Source of the DNA: Vitellaria paradoxa
Lineage: Eukaryota > Streptophyta > Magnoliopsida > Ericales > Sapotaceae
Assembly (NCBI GenBank): GCA_019916065.1
Contig: CM034240.1
Coordinates: 37,189,389-37,253,388, forward strand
DNA length: 64,000 nucleotides
Direction: 5' to 3'
The notes under the pieces are model-generated. The model did not search any database. It was not told where the DNA came from and saw only the letters and a program-made list of their open reading frames with translations. The translations under genes were made by a program, and so were the position numbers. This document shows, in pieces, positions 1-12,547 of the stretch (the first letter of the stretch is position 1; every line of letters begins with the position of its first letter).

Positions 1-141
1 GACCAACATTAGACTAACTAAAACTGAATTTTGGTTTCTACCCACATTGTTTTGCAATTTTAACTGCACCAAGTTGGGCTGTTATGTTGGTAGTGATCCA
101 AATTGTTAAGAATTGCTAAAATAAAGGTCATCTCTCTGCAG

Positions 142-369
142 GACGAACAGCGAGCTAAACAAGCAAGTGCAATGTCCTTGCAAGTCTGTCCAGCAATTAC
201 ATTGAAGCTGGGGCACGGTGGGGAACTGGTTGAGAGTGCTTGCCACATCCCCGATGCTCGTGAGGATCACAGGTGTTTGGTTAATGAGGATTGCGGAATA
301 GATTCAGTTACTTGCAGGCGAAGATCGTGCAGCATGGCTGGTTACTGTGGCCTTTGGTTCTTCATATGA
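142..369 (+). CDS. GH47 EDEM/MNS-like alpha-mannosidase, last exon (duplicate copy)
   Basis: A phase-0 exon follows a pyrimidine-rich acceptor ending CTGCAG at 131-141 and ends in a TGA at 367-369. It encodes 75 residues: an ASAMSLQVCPA segment, which closes the GH47 domain, then a cysteine-rich tail (SACHIPDAREDHRC, NEDCGIDS, TCRRRSCSMAGYCGLWFFI). It has the same coding sequence as 35682-35909. The rest of the gene would lie before the window start. If the 22 kb duplication is an assembly artefact, this exon is the same locus counted twice. Confidence 0.85.
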   Translation, partial: DEQRAKQASAMSLQVCPAITLKLGHGGELVESACHIPDAREDHRCLVNEDCGIDSVTCRRRSCSMAGYCGLWFFI

Positions 370-943
370 AACCCTGTACAACCCGAAATTCTTTTTGCAA
401 GAAGAAAATAAGTTTACCCAGAAAAGGAAAAGAAGAACACTAATCAGAGACACAGAGGTCCAGAACCTGTGTTCAAGGATAAATTATCTCGGAGAGTTAA
501 GCATTCTGACAGGTTCATTGAGATGACAAGAAACAGAAGTCAAAATCCTGTAATTTAATGTAAACTTGGTTAAATGGCCTAGGAGCTACTTTGGTTTTTT
601 TTTTTTTTTAAATTGAACAAGGTTTTGCGATTTATTTTTGGTTCAATGTTAGGTTGACTGGAAATATTGAACTACATTTGTCCCCATATGTATGAGCTGT
701 GTTGGATTCATTCATTTAGCATTGCAGGAAAGGAAGGCAGAATTGTTTGTTGTAGTTATTTAGCTTTTAGCTCAGCAGAAGTAAGATGCACAATTAATGT
801 TTGGAAAAAATTTTATGAAATCCTTTCCTTAAATCGTTTGAAAAAGGAATAGGGATTTTAAATTACTTTACATTACTTTGTCTTTTCTTTTTCTTTTTAT
901 TTTTCTTACCGAATTTTCACTTAAAACATAATTTTAAATGCTA
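370..943 (+). other. 3' flank of the GH47 gene (copy 1)
   Basis: This AT-rich stretch after the stop codon is probably 3' UTR and downstream DNA. It has a poly(T) run near 593-609 and no clear coding sequence. I could not place the polyadenylation site. The short ORF at 667-852 has no recognisable domain and looks like chance. Confidence 0.5.
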
Positions 944-2444
944 AAGGCCTGTTTGATAAAACTGTGAGTTTTCAATTTTTGTGTTTAATTTTTGTTTTCA
1001 GGTTTTAGTTTTTGTGTTTAGTTTTTTTATTTTTAGTTTTTATTTCCATAGTAGAAATAAAAAAAAATAAAAACTGAAAAACATGTATAGTTATGATAAT
1101 TGTTAGTTAGTAGTATAGTTATTAATTAATTAAATTCACTAAATTTAAGTAGTTTAATTATATTATTTGTTAAAAATAATTTAATCTAATAAAAAAATAC
1201 ACTAAACATAATTTATTTTATAACTTTTTATAATGTAAATAAAATAATTTAATTCAATTAATAAAATATATTAAATACAAGTTAATTATATTATTTATTA
1301 AAAATAATTTAATAAAATATTTTTATATTAAATTAATTACTCTTGAATTTAAATATAAGTAATTGAGTTTACTTAATTATTAATTAAATTATTTAATATA
1401 TAATTTCATTAATAATTAATTTTATCAAAAAATATAATATAAATACCAATAATTATATTTTTAATAAAACTATTTTTCATAAAAATATAATTAAGATTAT
1501 TTAATTTAATTAATTAATTAAATCAATTTAATTGTAGTCAATTAAGATATATATTGAATAAAAAGTAACTATATTATTTATTAAAAAAATTTAATAAAAT
1601 ATTTTTATATTAAATTAACTACTTAAGTTTAATTATAATTAATTTAATTTAGTTAATTATTAATTAAATTGTATAATATATAATAAATTAATAACTAATT
1701 TTATCAAAAATATAATATAATTATTAATATAATTACGAATAATTATATTGTTTGAGAAACTATTTTTAATAAAAATATAATTAAAATAATTTAATTTAAT
1801 TAATTAATTAAATCAAATTAATTTTAGTTATTAAAATTATTATATTTATTGAATTAAATTATTCTTAATAAAATACAATTAAACTAATTAAATTTAATTA
1901 ACTAATTAATCTAAGTTAATTAATTTAATTAGCATGAAATATATTTTATTTTTATTGGATAGAATTATCTTAAACAACTAATATAATTAGAATAATTAAA
2001 TTAAATTTAATATATTTTTATATAAAGTAAAAAATAAAAATAGATTTAGTATCACCAAACATAATTTCATCATCAAATCGGAGGTAGGTGATGGTGGTAG
2101 CGGTTATTGGCCATCGTCAGAGGTGAGTGAGGGGCAACAATGATTGGCGATGGCTGAAGATGGGTGGTGGTGGCAACGCGACGATGGCAATAGTCGAATG
2201 TGGGTGGCAACCAGTGGATAGTGGTAGTTGATAGTAGACGATAGTTGTAACTGTTAGTGGTTGTGAAAAAAAATAAAAACTTGAGAAAATATTTTTTTAT
2301 ATTTTTATAATTTTTAATAATTTTGAAAATAGTTTTTCATATTTTTAAAAACTGAAAATAAATTTATCAAATGAGTTTTTATGTTCAGTTTTTGAAAAAA
2401 TAAAAATAAAAATAAAAAATTGAAAATAAAATGGTTAAGAGGCT
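944..2444 (-). mobile_element. AT-rich PIF/Harbinger-like non-autonomous element X (copy 1)
   Basis: The left end reads AGGCCTGTTTGATAAAACTG. The right end, read on the minus strand, begins GAGCCTCTTAACCATTTTA. Internally it is nearly pure A/T except for a GC-richer block at 2080-2260 rich in GGTGGTGG and GATGGC. The same architecture, in the opposite orientation, is at 57068-58169, where a TAA target duplication is clear. Here the flanking triplet is less clear (CTA on both sides). It encodes no transposase. Confidence 0.6.
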
Positions 2445-3894
2445 CTAGTTTTTTGTTTTTTTTTTTTCTTTGAAAAAAACAAAGAGATGATGTCATTCAT
2501 ATTCAGTGGATGGATGGGTGGCTTGTAAGGTACTTGAAAGGGTCAAATTCAACGCCTAAACACAAAGGGTTGTTTTTAACCTTTAAAAGAGTTGAAGAAT
2601 TAGGGGCCCGTTTCAAAGCAAAATTTTTGGAAATTTAATTTTTTGATAATAGTTATTAGGTGCAATTTTTTCTATATTTTGTAAAAATTAAAATTTTCAA
2701 CAATTTTTAAAATTTTAAGTAATTTTTTATTCTTTGATAAAAAAATTCAAAAAATTTTTAAAAACTTTTAGTTATTTTAGCACAAAAGTTGAGAATTTTT
2801 CAAAATTTTGCAGTAACTTTTGAAATATCACCAAATGTTTAAAAAAACAAAAGTTATTAAAAATGTCTTTTTTGATTTCCAGACAGGTCCTAAGGTAAAA
2901 TTAGTCCTTTCGGGTGTAGGTATGATTCCTTCGTCAGCCTTTAGCTTCAAATAAATAAATAAACAAATAAATAAATGAAAATCATTGAAATTTGAATTAA
3001 AAAAAGAAATGAAAATTATTAGAAGTTTCGAACTCCCTGTTGTTATCAGAGAGTCATGAACCAAAGTCTTTATGAATTATCTTACCTAGCAAAAATAAAT
3101 ATATAAAATTCTATGCCACTATTTTAAGATGTACCTTAATTAATTGTAAAATTTTTATCGACACATCATTCTGGTAATTTTTTTAAATTTTTATATCTTT
3201 TCCGTAGAGTGGTATTTTCCGTTGACAAAATTATTTTTTCGTTCGATATTTTCTTAAAAATTCTAGAATTTTGTAATGGCACTTTTGTAGTTATATGGCT
3301 CTTGAAGGGACTTGGTATTTTTTGAAGTTGAAGGGCACATCCTTATGGCCGGTGAACGATTTATGCATATATATATATATATATATATATATCCATCCCC
3401 CTTGAAGGTTTAAGTTATTGATTGGGAAAAAGCAAGCAAGAATATACACACTTACTTACCCAAAAAAAAAAAGCAAGAATATACATATACATATATATGT
3501 ATTCACCAAAATTAATATTAATAGGATCAATATATATATATATATATATAACTTTCCTATCATCATGTTCAAAATGCACCCCCACTCTTTGTTCATTAGG
3601 CTTTTCTTTCGGAGTGGCATGCATGTTCTCTTTCAATTATTACAGCCATTTTGACGGGATGTCTCGTGGAGCTATGGGTTCAATTTATAAAATTGTCCGT
3701 ATGAATCAACGTGCATGCGAACACTAGATGATATTCCGAACGAGTGGTTACACACCTACTAGTAATTACTTATATCTAAAAATATAGAAATATAATTTGA
3801 TATATAAATAACTCAAATTTAAATTTATAAAGTAAACTTATATGAAAAATTGTAAGAATAAAAATTACTAATCAAAAGAGATTATAGTATCTAT
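2445..3894. other. AT-rich intergenic DNA (copy 1)
   Basis: No gene seen. The segment at roughly 2603-2893 starts GGGGCCCGTTTCAAAGC, ends with GACAGGTCC, and is rich in short AAAATTTT blocks; it is probably a degenerate MITE. A (TA)n microsatellite is at 3367-3392, with another TA-rich tract near 3531-3550. ORFs across 3415-3727 are formed by these microsatellites and are not credible genes. Confidence 0.5.
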
Positions 3895-4402
3895 ACAGCG
3901 TTTAATAAATGCGTAAAATTTTATCACATTTTTTAAAAATATTAATTTAAAACCTTTTATATAAAAAGTATTCAAAAAAGATATAGAAAAAGTAAGAGAG
4001 TATGTTTTCATATGAAATAACAGAAAAGACAACCAAAGTAGAATAAAATAAAGCTTCTTTATTTTATAAAAGTGTATTATTTAAAATTTAAGTATTAAGC
4101 ACATTAAAATTAAAATTTTTATTTTTATTTTTAATAAATTATTAAAGAAAATTAAAGTTTGAATACCATTTTTTTAAAATAAAAAAATTTACTTGACTTT
4201 ATCTAATAGGCATCCGTACATTATTTAATAAATGTATAAAATTTTATTATTTATTATAAATTTTTTCACATTTTTTGAAATATTAATTCAAAAACTTTTA
4301 TAGATAAAAAGTATTAAAAAATATGAAAAAAAAAAGTAAGAGATTATATTTTCATATGAAATGACAAAAAAAGAATCAAAGTGGAGAAAGAAAGAAGTAA
4401 TC
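3895..4402. repeat. Imperfect direct duplication of an AT-rich unit (copy 1)
   Basis: A unit at about 3897-4052 (TTTAATAAATGCGTAAAATTT, then a TTTTCATATGAAAT block) is repeated at about 4222-4402 with substitutions and an insertion. Both halves end near GAAATAACAG or GAAATGACAA followed by AAAGT. The corresponding segment in copy 2 is about 39402-39900. I assign no function. Confidence 0.55.
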
Positions 4403-4474
4403 TAGACTAATAAATAAATCCAATGGTTGAAAATATATAAATATCAAATCATGAGAAATATTGTTATGTAGATA

Positions 4475-5010
4475 TAATAAAACATGATGGTTTTTTAAAA
4501 TATCTCTCTTGCAAATAAAGATTAAATAGTTAAGAACTTTTTTTTTTTTAATTCAATGAATGAGATCATTTTTATATTTTTAACTTTTCACTCAATTCTT
4601 ATTTTAGCGGACCCCACTATCATCTATTTCACCAAACGATTTGAATTTGGGTATTTTAACTTTCACCGTATTTTAAGGGTGAAGATTATATGTAAATTAA
4701 AGTTGCTAACTTAAATTTTATCCAATTATAATTTTTAGAAAATTGAACCTTCTAAATTAAAACGCTATAATTTATGTTTTCTTTTATGATACTTATAAAA
4801 AAATTATTGGAGAGAGAAAGAGAGACCAAAACACATGCACTAACTGTTAGAACTTAAAGTTTTAAGAAAAATTAAAACTCACTTATTATCATAATTTTTT
4901 TGATGTGAACTTTTTGTTCAAAATTTTAATTATATAAGAAAATTTAATACTAATTTTGTTGGGAATACCATAGGCACGAATTATTGCTAGTATTATATAA
5001 TTTACAATAC
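4475..5010 (+). repeat. Dispersed 0.5 kb repeat, family R (copy 1)
   Basis: This matches the reverse complement of about 62030-62545 along its length. Shared blocks include CACTCAATTCTTATTTTAG, ATAATTTATGTTTTCTTTTA, a GAGAGAGA tract followed by ACCAAAA, and AAATTTAATACTAATTTT. Divergence is moderate, so the two copies are independent insertions of one family. I see no ORF and no obvious terminal inverted repeat. Confidence 0.65.
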
Positions 5011-5111
5011 TACAAATCCATTATCTACACATACAAAAATATATACACACACATATACACACATATGAACCATTTAATATTAGACATCAGTATTTCAGGC
5101 AAAAGTGCTAT

Positions 5112-8100
5112 TAGGGATGTAAATCGGGCCAACCCGGCCCAACTCGGCCCGGGAATTCAAGCCGACCCGCCCCTGCTGCCCCAGCCGATTTTCAGGTCGG
5201 GTCGGGCCAAGGGTCACACCACCCGCCCCTGACCCACCCCAACCGACCTAGCCTTTTTTTAATATTTTTTATTTTTTTAAAGAAAATAAAATAAAAAATA
5301 AAACTCAAATAAACACATTAAAATCATTATTGATAAAAATTAAAATTTATTACACAACAACTAATTACATAATTAACATTAAATTTAAAATTACAATTTA
5401 TAAATGTAAAATTATAAAAAAAATAAATAAATGATAGAGTAATTAATAGGTACATCAGTTCACGTCTTATACATCCCAACTAGGTTGGCACCTATAAAAG
5501 TGACTATCATTTACAAATATTACTCTATCTATACATAATTATTAATTTATTATTCATCACTAGATCCACTAGCGTGTTCTTCTCTTTCACTTAAATACAT
5601 TGCATCAAAATTAAGGGCAAGTTACTCTTTTTCGGCACCTTCCTGTTGTCTATTTTCTGTAAAATACCAATCTCATAAACACATCAAGGCTTCTACTGTC
5701 AGAGGGGCCAGTCGACTCCTGAAATTGACTGATAACGCGTCCACTAGCACTAAATGCTTGCTCGGATGCTACGGTAAAAACTAGAAATACGAATATATCA
5801 CGAGCTAAAACTGAAAGAATTGAAAACTTTGATTGTTGTCCCTTCCACCAGTCTAAAAGACTGAAATCATCTTCATTTTCTATTGGAGGTGTACCGAGAT
5901 AACGTTAGAGGTCGGATGAATTTGAACTTGCACTTGCACTTGTTGATACATCTGTCCGTCGGGATGTTATTCTTCTCCAAATGGGCGTATTGCCACCAAA
6001 GTCACGGTGAGAAGAGGATGTTGTGGCCACAGTTGGTTGGACAGTTGTACGATTGCTATCATACCGACCCAATAGAGTTTGCATTTTCTATTTAATTTGA
6101 TATAATTGTTCTTGGGCACTTTCATGCCCATATATCATCTCTAATAATTGAAAGAAAAGATCTTCTTTATATATAGGGTCTAAAATAGTAGTAATACCAA
6201 AATGTATGGGAAATAGGTTAAAATATTTATCAAATTTTTCCTTCATTACAATGACCAAAGAAGCATAATAATCTTGCGCACCATATTTGTTAAAAATTTC
6301 ATCAATAACCCCTAATTGATAAATAACAGTAGAAGAAGTAGGATAATAAATTTCACAAAATATTTTAGTAGCAACATCAAAAACATGTAAAAAATCTTTA
6401 TAGAAAATTGCATTTGCCCAATCAATTGGCTCAGTACTATCTAATCCAACAGCTTGATTACTTAAAATAAATAAATCAATTACTTTTTGATATTTAATAG
6501 CAACTTTTAACATTATATAGGTTGAATTCCATCTTATATTAATTTTCATTGGTAATTTTCTAGGTTTTAAACCAATTTGATTGCATATGCCAGCAAATAG
6601 ACTAATTCTTTTTTGAGAACTCATGGCACAAACTACAGCTCTTTTTATTTTTACAATAGAAGATTCATAAATGTTCAATCAATCCCTTACAATTAAATTA
6701 AGTATATGGACACAACAACGACCACGAAATAATGAACTATTTGCAGACAAAGCATTAGCTAAATAATTAAAACAAACATCATTATATGAAGCATTGTCTA
6801 AAGTAATAGAAAATATTTTTGTAGATAATTGCCACGATGCAAGTTCATGCAAAATAAGTTCCCCACGCTGAATCCAGTGAATGGTTATTCAACTAATTTA
6901 AATGAAACAATGTGTTTATTTATTTTCCAATTTTCATTAATATAATGTGCAGTTATACAAAGATATTCAATATCTTGGTAAGATTTTCACATATCGGCGG
7001 TCAAGCAAACATTTCCTTCAAAATTAGTAAAATAAGTTCTTAATTCATCCTTTTTTGATTCAAAATCTCCTAAAAATTTATTTTTTGAAGTATTTCTTGA
7101 AAAACTGCGATATTGTGGTGTAAAACTTTCGCGAATAAATTCTTCAAAATGTTGATTTTCACTCATTGTAAATGGTTGCTCATCTTTAACAATATATCTA
7201 ACTAAATTATTTTGTGTTCTTGCAGGGTCATAAGAAAAAAATATTTAAATTACCCCCTTCATTACCTAATTGAGTTTGTGTTGTACGTGGAAAATATTGA
7301 TCAATTAAACTATTAACGCGAGGATCCTGTTGGTGCCTTCTATTTAAATGTCTTTTTAAATGACTAGTTCCAGATGTAGTTCTACCATCTAATAAATTCC
7401 CACAAATAACGCATTTATCCTTATGCATTCCATTATCACGTGGAATTCTAATAAAAAAATCTCATGCTTTTGAAGTGCCACGCTGGTGCTGGGCGTGATG
7501 GGAAGATGATGCACCAATATCACCAGCTGTAGTAGTAGGTGTTGGTATTTGTGGTGATGCAAATTGTTCTACTTGTTCTTGAGGGGGAAAAGATATTGAG
7601 TCTCCACCCTCCAAATCAAAATAATAAGTGTCCCGTGGATCCATTTAGAAAAAATAATTTAATAAAAAAAATTAAATTATACAAATTACAAAAATGTATG
7701 TATGCAAATTAAAAAAATAATTAAATACTAAATTGAAATAATTTGAAACCTTGAATCACTTGATCTTGAAAGTTGAAATCTTGACTTCAAATTTGACAAA
7801 ATGGAATGCACTTGAGCACAATTGAAGAGCACACTTGAGTGTTAGTAGCTTGGTAATATAGAAATTTGGAGAGAAATTTTGTTAATTTTTTGTGAGGGTG
7901 AGTGAATGTGAGTGTGGGGCATTTATAATGGGAGATGGTGGGAGAGTTTTGTAATTTTTTAAAATTTATTTGTAATTAAAAAAAATTTTTTTAGACCATT
8001 GATCATCGTTCTACGCTACAGAACGGCTTCTGCTGCCACTGCTGGGCTGGGCATAACCAAAAAAAAAAAAATTTTTGAACGTTCTGCCAAACAGAACAGT

Positions 8101-8295
8101 CAAAAGGGGGGCGGGCCGGGGCGGGGCGGGCCGGGGCGACTCGGGCTGGGTCGAGCCGAGGGCAACCCAAGCCCTGACCTGGGGGAGGGAGGGGCGAGGT
8201 CGGGCCGGGCCGGGCTCATACGGAATGTGGGTCGGGCCTGGGTCGGGTCGTTTTCGGGCCGAGTCTTGGGCCGACCTGACCTATTTACATCCTTA
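5112..8295 (-). mobile_element. Complete but decayed hAT (Ac-like) DNA transposon (copy 1)
   Basis: The 3184 bp element is bounded by 13 bp terminal inverted repeats, TAGGGATGTAAAT on the left and TAAGGATGTAAAT read inward from the right, with one mismatch. It is flanked by a perfect 8 bp target duplication AGTGCTAT (5104-5111 and 8296-8303). Eight-bp duplications and such ends are diagnostic of hAT elements. Immediately inside both ends are GC-rich islands (about 5126-5250 and 8105-8285) full of GGGCCGGG and CCGACC motifs in an otherwise AT-rich region; by analogy with Ac these may be subterminal transposase-binding arrays. A broken transposase lies on the minus strand. Confidence 0.93.
5650..7644 (-). 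pseudogene. hAT transposase pseudogene (copy 1)
   Basis: Read on the minus strand, the start is ATG at 7644 (MDPRDTYYF). A BED-type zinc finger follows near 7300-7410 (CVICG, then HLKRHLNRRH). The RNase-H-like core includes CLTADM and ITAHYIN (about 6930-7010) and IRWNSTYIMLK (about 6490-6540). The C-terminal hATC dimerisation domain is at about 5650-5885 (LDWWKGQQSKFSILS, TVASEQAFSASGRV) and ends in TAG at 5650-5652. The frame is broken by TGA at 7462-7464 and 6987-6989, both where family members normally carry tryptophan, by TGA at 6679-6681, and by frameshifts. It cannot make a full transposase. Normally the enzyme excises and integrates the element in the nucleus. Confidence 0.88.
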
Positions 8296-8303
8296 AGTGC
8301 TAT

Positions 8304-11207
8304 AGTGTCTTACTAATCAAAAATTTAAATTACTTAGATGAATAACATTATTAATCATGCCACCTTTATCTTCTCTATACCTTTATTATCTAATATTTGT
8401 TCTTCTTACTCGTAATTATGATTTTTTTTTAAACCCTTAATTGAGGCCAAACAAGGTTTAACACATAAGGTAATGTTTTTAAAGGTTTTCATTTAACTAG
8501 CTTTTCAATTGAAATTTAATTTTTACTTGTTTACGGGTCATAATTTAAGCTTTTAAACTATTTGCCGAAAATCAAAATTAAAACAAGGTTAAAAATTAAC
8601 CCCCCCAAAATATATATATATATATAATATAAGAACTAATAAAATAACTTTGAGACCTATAATTTTAGAAGAAAAAATATTTTTGGCAATAGTAATATCA
8701 TAGTATAACGGATCAATATAATATAGTATGTCTATGTAACGCGCAGTACTCAATTTTTACTAATTTTTGAGATTTTTATGCCATTTAGATATTTAAATCT
8801 GAGATTTAGTTTGAGTTGTTGATTTTATTTTATTCTCTTAGGTTAGGTTGGACCAAATTTATGTTCGGGTTTAGAGTTAGGCCTAGGGCCCAACCCTTTT
8901 CTTTCTTTTCCTTTTCCTCTTTTTTTTTTTCCTTCTTTTCCCCCCTTCTACTGCTACTGCTAGAGCTAGTAGGGGAGATGAGAGAGATAAGAGATGGAAG
9001 AAAGAAAGAAGAGAGAGAAAATGAGAATCGATAATAATGATCAAACGGATTTGGGCCTATTTGACCTTGTGATCATTACAATGGTGTTCATTTACCATAA
9101 TTTAGTTGAGGTGAAGGGATTGAGCTTGTGAACGTTAGAAGACATGTTTAGATTTTTTTTTATTTTTTCTTTTTTCTTCAAATTTGAGGTAGGGCTTATA
9201 TATGTATTTGCTTATGTGAATAACTTGATTTTGGGATATCACATGCTTAATGTTGGTAAATATACGTGTGTGTACATGTATATGCATATATGTGGGAAAT
9301 GTGTTAAATCATTGAGTGACTAAGTCAATTTTTTATTTATAAGCATGTTATTAAGGTTATTATATATTTATATATGTTGAATTGATAAGGACTTAGATTG
9401 ATGAATTGAGATTTTGAGATTCGGGTTCTTAAGAACACGAACAAGAAATTGATTATGGGTTGTTTCTTACTTGAACATTCGCATGTCTGAGACAGAGTCC
9501 TGTTCAGATGGCCATTCGAACTTTTATGTTTGGAGTGTCTATTCAAACAAATGTTTGTATATCTGGGCTGGAAAATTTTTGTAAATTTATTTTTAAGTTA
9601 ATTTGAACTTTTTTATCAAGCCCTTGTCCTGGTTGATGATTTTGGTACAAGTTTCACCCCAAGTTTACATATTCCATGAAACTGGTTAACAATATATAAA
9701 TGATGAAGTTTGAGCATAGCATGCCTTTGTTTATGTTGAAAATTATAATTTATTGATGATCATATATAATTGAGCATATCATGTGCATAAGCTGGGGTTG
9801 CATCATTCGGACTACGTTATAATTGTTGATTTGGTCGAAAGTGTTATATAATTATATTTTGTTGACGTGCTGAGGCACGGTCATATATACAGACAAGATT
9901 TATTATTCTCTGAAAAATGATAAATGATATTTTCTAAGTGGTCATATGATCCCAGTTGATATATATATGACTGGATAATAGTCATTTGTTTTAGAACATA
10001 AATACTTGATTATATTAATTTTCCTGCTAAATATTAGCAGATGCTCAACTGGGAGTGTAACATAATTTTCTAACGAAAGTGTTAGAGGTATAATATGGTT
10101 TCCCTGAATCTTACTTGATTCGGGGATGTAACCAGGTTCTCTAGTAGTTATTCATATTTATATTACATGAGGAGGTGACATGGTTTACCAACAATACGCA
10201 ATGTGAGGGGGTATAACACAATTCCCCCACGAGTATTAGGTTTGTGTGCGTATATATAATTGGCTGTAATTAGTAAACGATAATGAAATGAGTGGAGGTA
10301 GAGAATGAATTAGATGTTACATTGACATTGCATTTTATTATTCCCATTTCATGGAATTGCATTAGTTATTGTTATGTGTTGAGATACTGAGTTTATTAAT
10401 TATAATAATGTCTAATGTTTATGATATTGATAATGATTTTTATTGTAAATTTAGAGTAATAAATGTCAAAACTACAGCGACTTGATTTCTAAGATGAGAT
10501 ATGTAAACAGTTTAGATCTGAATAGTCTAAGTCTGATCCTAACATCACTTAGTTATTATTGTGCCAAATTATATTAACACTTGAGTACTGGATACAGTTG
10601 ATTGCAACTGTGTCAAGATGCTTGGATTGATCTAGAGACGAAATTATCCTTTTCATTTATTAGTACTTTTAATTAGGCAACCTGGGTTGTGGGTCCTAAG
10701 CCTAAAATTATAACTTTGTTATTATTTTACGAAAATTGTAATGTTACGAGAATTGTAATGTTATTATAATTACTATTGTGACCGTCTAGACCTTTCGGAA
10801 TTACACTGTTTAATTTTATTTATATACGAATCAAGGACAGATACATGGATTCTAATGGAATGTTGATATGATTTGATCTTAATGTAAGTTTTTATTTGAT
10901 TTTGATTTAATTTTCATGTTCTTATATTTTTCGTCTCAAACTTCGAGGTTGGATGAATGATAGTATATATGTATATATATATATATAGGAAGTAAGTAGT
11001 TAGATTTTAAATTTTTTCCTCAATTATGAGAGTTACACGTCTCTTCATTCAAATTATTAAAAATATGTATTATTTTATTTTTTTCATTGTATTGTGTCAT
11101 CTCGGTGGTAGTCAATATTTAGTATTGTTTTTTTTTAATCACAACATAATTTAATCATGTAAATCACCTATAACTATCATAATTTATTCAATCACATCGC
11201 GATTGAA

Positions 11208-11239
<32 letters not shown>

Positions 11240-11338
11240 TTCAACAATATTGATAGGAGCATCCAAAAATCTCTCAAATTTCTAATTACCAAAACTATGT
11301 TCAATTAATCAAAAAAAAATCAGGAAAAAAACAAAAAA
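8304..11338. other. Unassigned AT-rich intergenic DNA (copy 1)
   Basis: No gene is supported. From about 8733 (TGTAACGCGCAGTACTC) to about 10950 the sequence is less AT-rich and resembles long non-coding LTR or leader DNA. It has polypyrimidine runs (about 8898-8960) and purine runs (about 8975-9030), and blocks such as GATTCGGGGATGTAACCAGG. No second LTR, primer site or ORF supports a retrotransposon call. A (TA)n microsatellite lies at 11213-11239. Confidence 0.45.
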
Positions 11339-11600
11339 TGGTACCACGCAACGGTAACTTTATCATGGCGTATTTGACAGAAGGCTTGGCCCAACAACGT
11401 CGCAGCGGTCCAATTTGTTGCTTATGTACCAGACAAACGCGCGACTGGATACCAAGTCATGGACCATGACGTGGGCCCAACGAAAGGCATGTTCGCGGCC
11501 CTAATACCACACACGTGACACCTGTCAGAGTAGGGCACACGGACCAGTACGAGTTGTCTGATTGCACAGTCCTCATCTTTATGTAATTTACCTTGGACTT
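11339..11600. other. GC-richer island with ACGTG motifs (copy 1)
   Basis: This block stands out from its AT-rich surroundings. It carries TGACGTGGGCCC near 11467-11478 and CACACGTGACACC near 11510-11522, resembling plant G-box and GGGCCC promoter motifs. No gene is visible on either side, so a promoter role is speculation. The copy-2 version (46796-47035) has a 72-codon ORF starting MAYLTEGLAQQ, but copy 1 is frameshifted relative to it, so coding is not supported. Confidence 0.35.
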
Positions 11601-11772
11601 TCTTAAAAATAGATAGGCCCCGTTCGGAGAAAAAATAAAAATTAAAAAAAAAATATTAACTTTTAATATTTTAGATATTTGGTAAAGTATCAAAAATTAC
11701 TAACAATTTTACGTATCAGATTGTCAACACACCAACTTTTTCTAGTTGATGAGAGGTATAATCGTTATCTCA

Positions 11773-12039
11773 CTTTAATCTAATTTAAAAATTATTAAAA
11801 TTTTTATCAAACATACAAAAAGATGCTAAAAGTTATTAAAATTTTTTATTTATTTTACCAAATAGTTAAAAGTTACTAAAAAATTCTATTTATTTTAGTA
11901 AACACTTTAATCTAATTTAAAAATTATTAAAATTTTTATCAAACATATAAAAAGATGTTAAAAATTATTAAAAATTTTTATTTATTTTACCAAATAATTG
12001 AAAATTACTAAAAAAATTCCTATTTATTTTAGTAAACAC
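11773..12039. repeat. Tandem duplication, about 133 bp x 2 (copy 1)
   Basis: Units at 11773-11904 and 11905-12039 share CTTTAATCTAATTTAAAAA at their starts and TATTTTAGTAAACAC at their ends. They sit inside a possible MITE bounded by CCCCGTTCGGA (about 11617) and TCGAACGGGA (about 12114). No target duplication was recognised for that outer unit. Confidence 0.7.
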
Positions 12040-12276
12040 ATCAAAAATCTCGCCAATCAATTTTTGCTTTAAAAAAAAAAAGGTCTGAAAAGTTGACTAA
12101 AGATTGAACATTCGAACGGGAACACATAGCCCTCCTCAAGGGCGGAGAAAAAAAGAAGGGAAGCTAAAGCACGTGACAAAGTTTTCGCCAAAGCTACGTT
12201 TGATTTGAACGTTGAATGATAAAAGATAAATAGTATTATGCAATAAAATATAAGATTAAGTATAAAATGAGAATAA

Positions 12277-12547
12277 GCCTCGAAAGGGGTAGTCGAGTTA
12301 GTTCGGATGGCGGGTTGAAGGGCCTGGGATCAATAGGTGTTGGATTCGACTCCTCTTGGGAGCAGTCCTTCCTCTAATTGTGGAGGGCCATCTAACAGCT
12401 TTCTCGGCTGAACCGATCAGCCAAGGCTTGCATAGGCTGGTTTACCTCCTCGTGGTTCTTTGCCAGTTAGGGTCACAGGACGGGTTTCACCCAGTGCACA
12501 TCTATGGGTAGCGGCTGCATGTTTCTCCCCGACCCCAGAAGAATAAT
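12277..12547 (+). mobile_element. tRNA-derived SINE (copy 1)
   Basis: A 271 bp unit is flanked by a perfect 10 bp direct repeat ATGAGAATAA (12267-12276 and 12548-12557), a target duplication. Its 5' head carries RNA polymerase III promoter elements: a box A-like TAGTCGAGTTAG and a box B-like GGATTCGACTCC about 40 bases later. The body is markedly GC-richer than its surroundings (for example GGTTTACCTCCTCGTGG and GGGTTTCACCCAGTGCACA), reminiscent of Au-type plant SINEs. It makes no protein and would need LINE machinery to move. Confidence 0.85.

Noticed and set aside
3415..3727. Three overlapping ORFs on both strands
   Set aside because: They are built from TATATA microsatellites (IYIYIY runs) and have no other coding signal.
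8075..8316. Gly/Arg/Pro-rich ORFs at the right end of the hAT (also 43477-43786)
   Set aside because: They are translations of the GC-rich subterminal array, not genes.
8733..10990. Possible solo LTR starting TGTAACGCGCAGTACTC
   Set aside because: No matching end, target duplication, second LTR or internal retrotransposon sequence could be found.
12277..12547. Functional tRNA gene
   Set aside because: Box A and box B are present, but there is no acceptor stem or cloverleaf, and the unit is bounded by a target duplication as a SINE.
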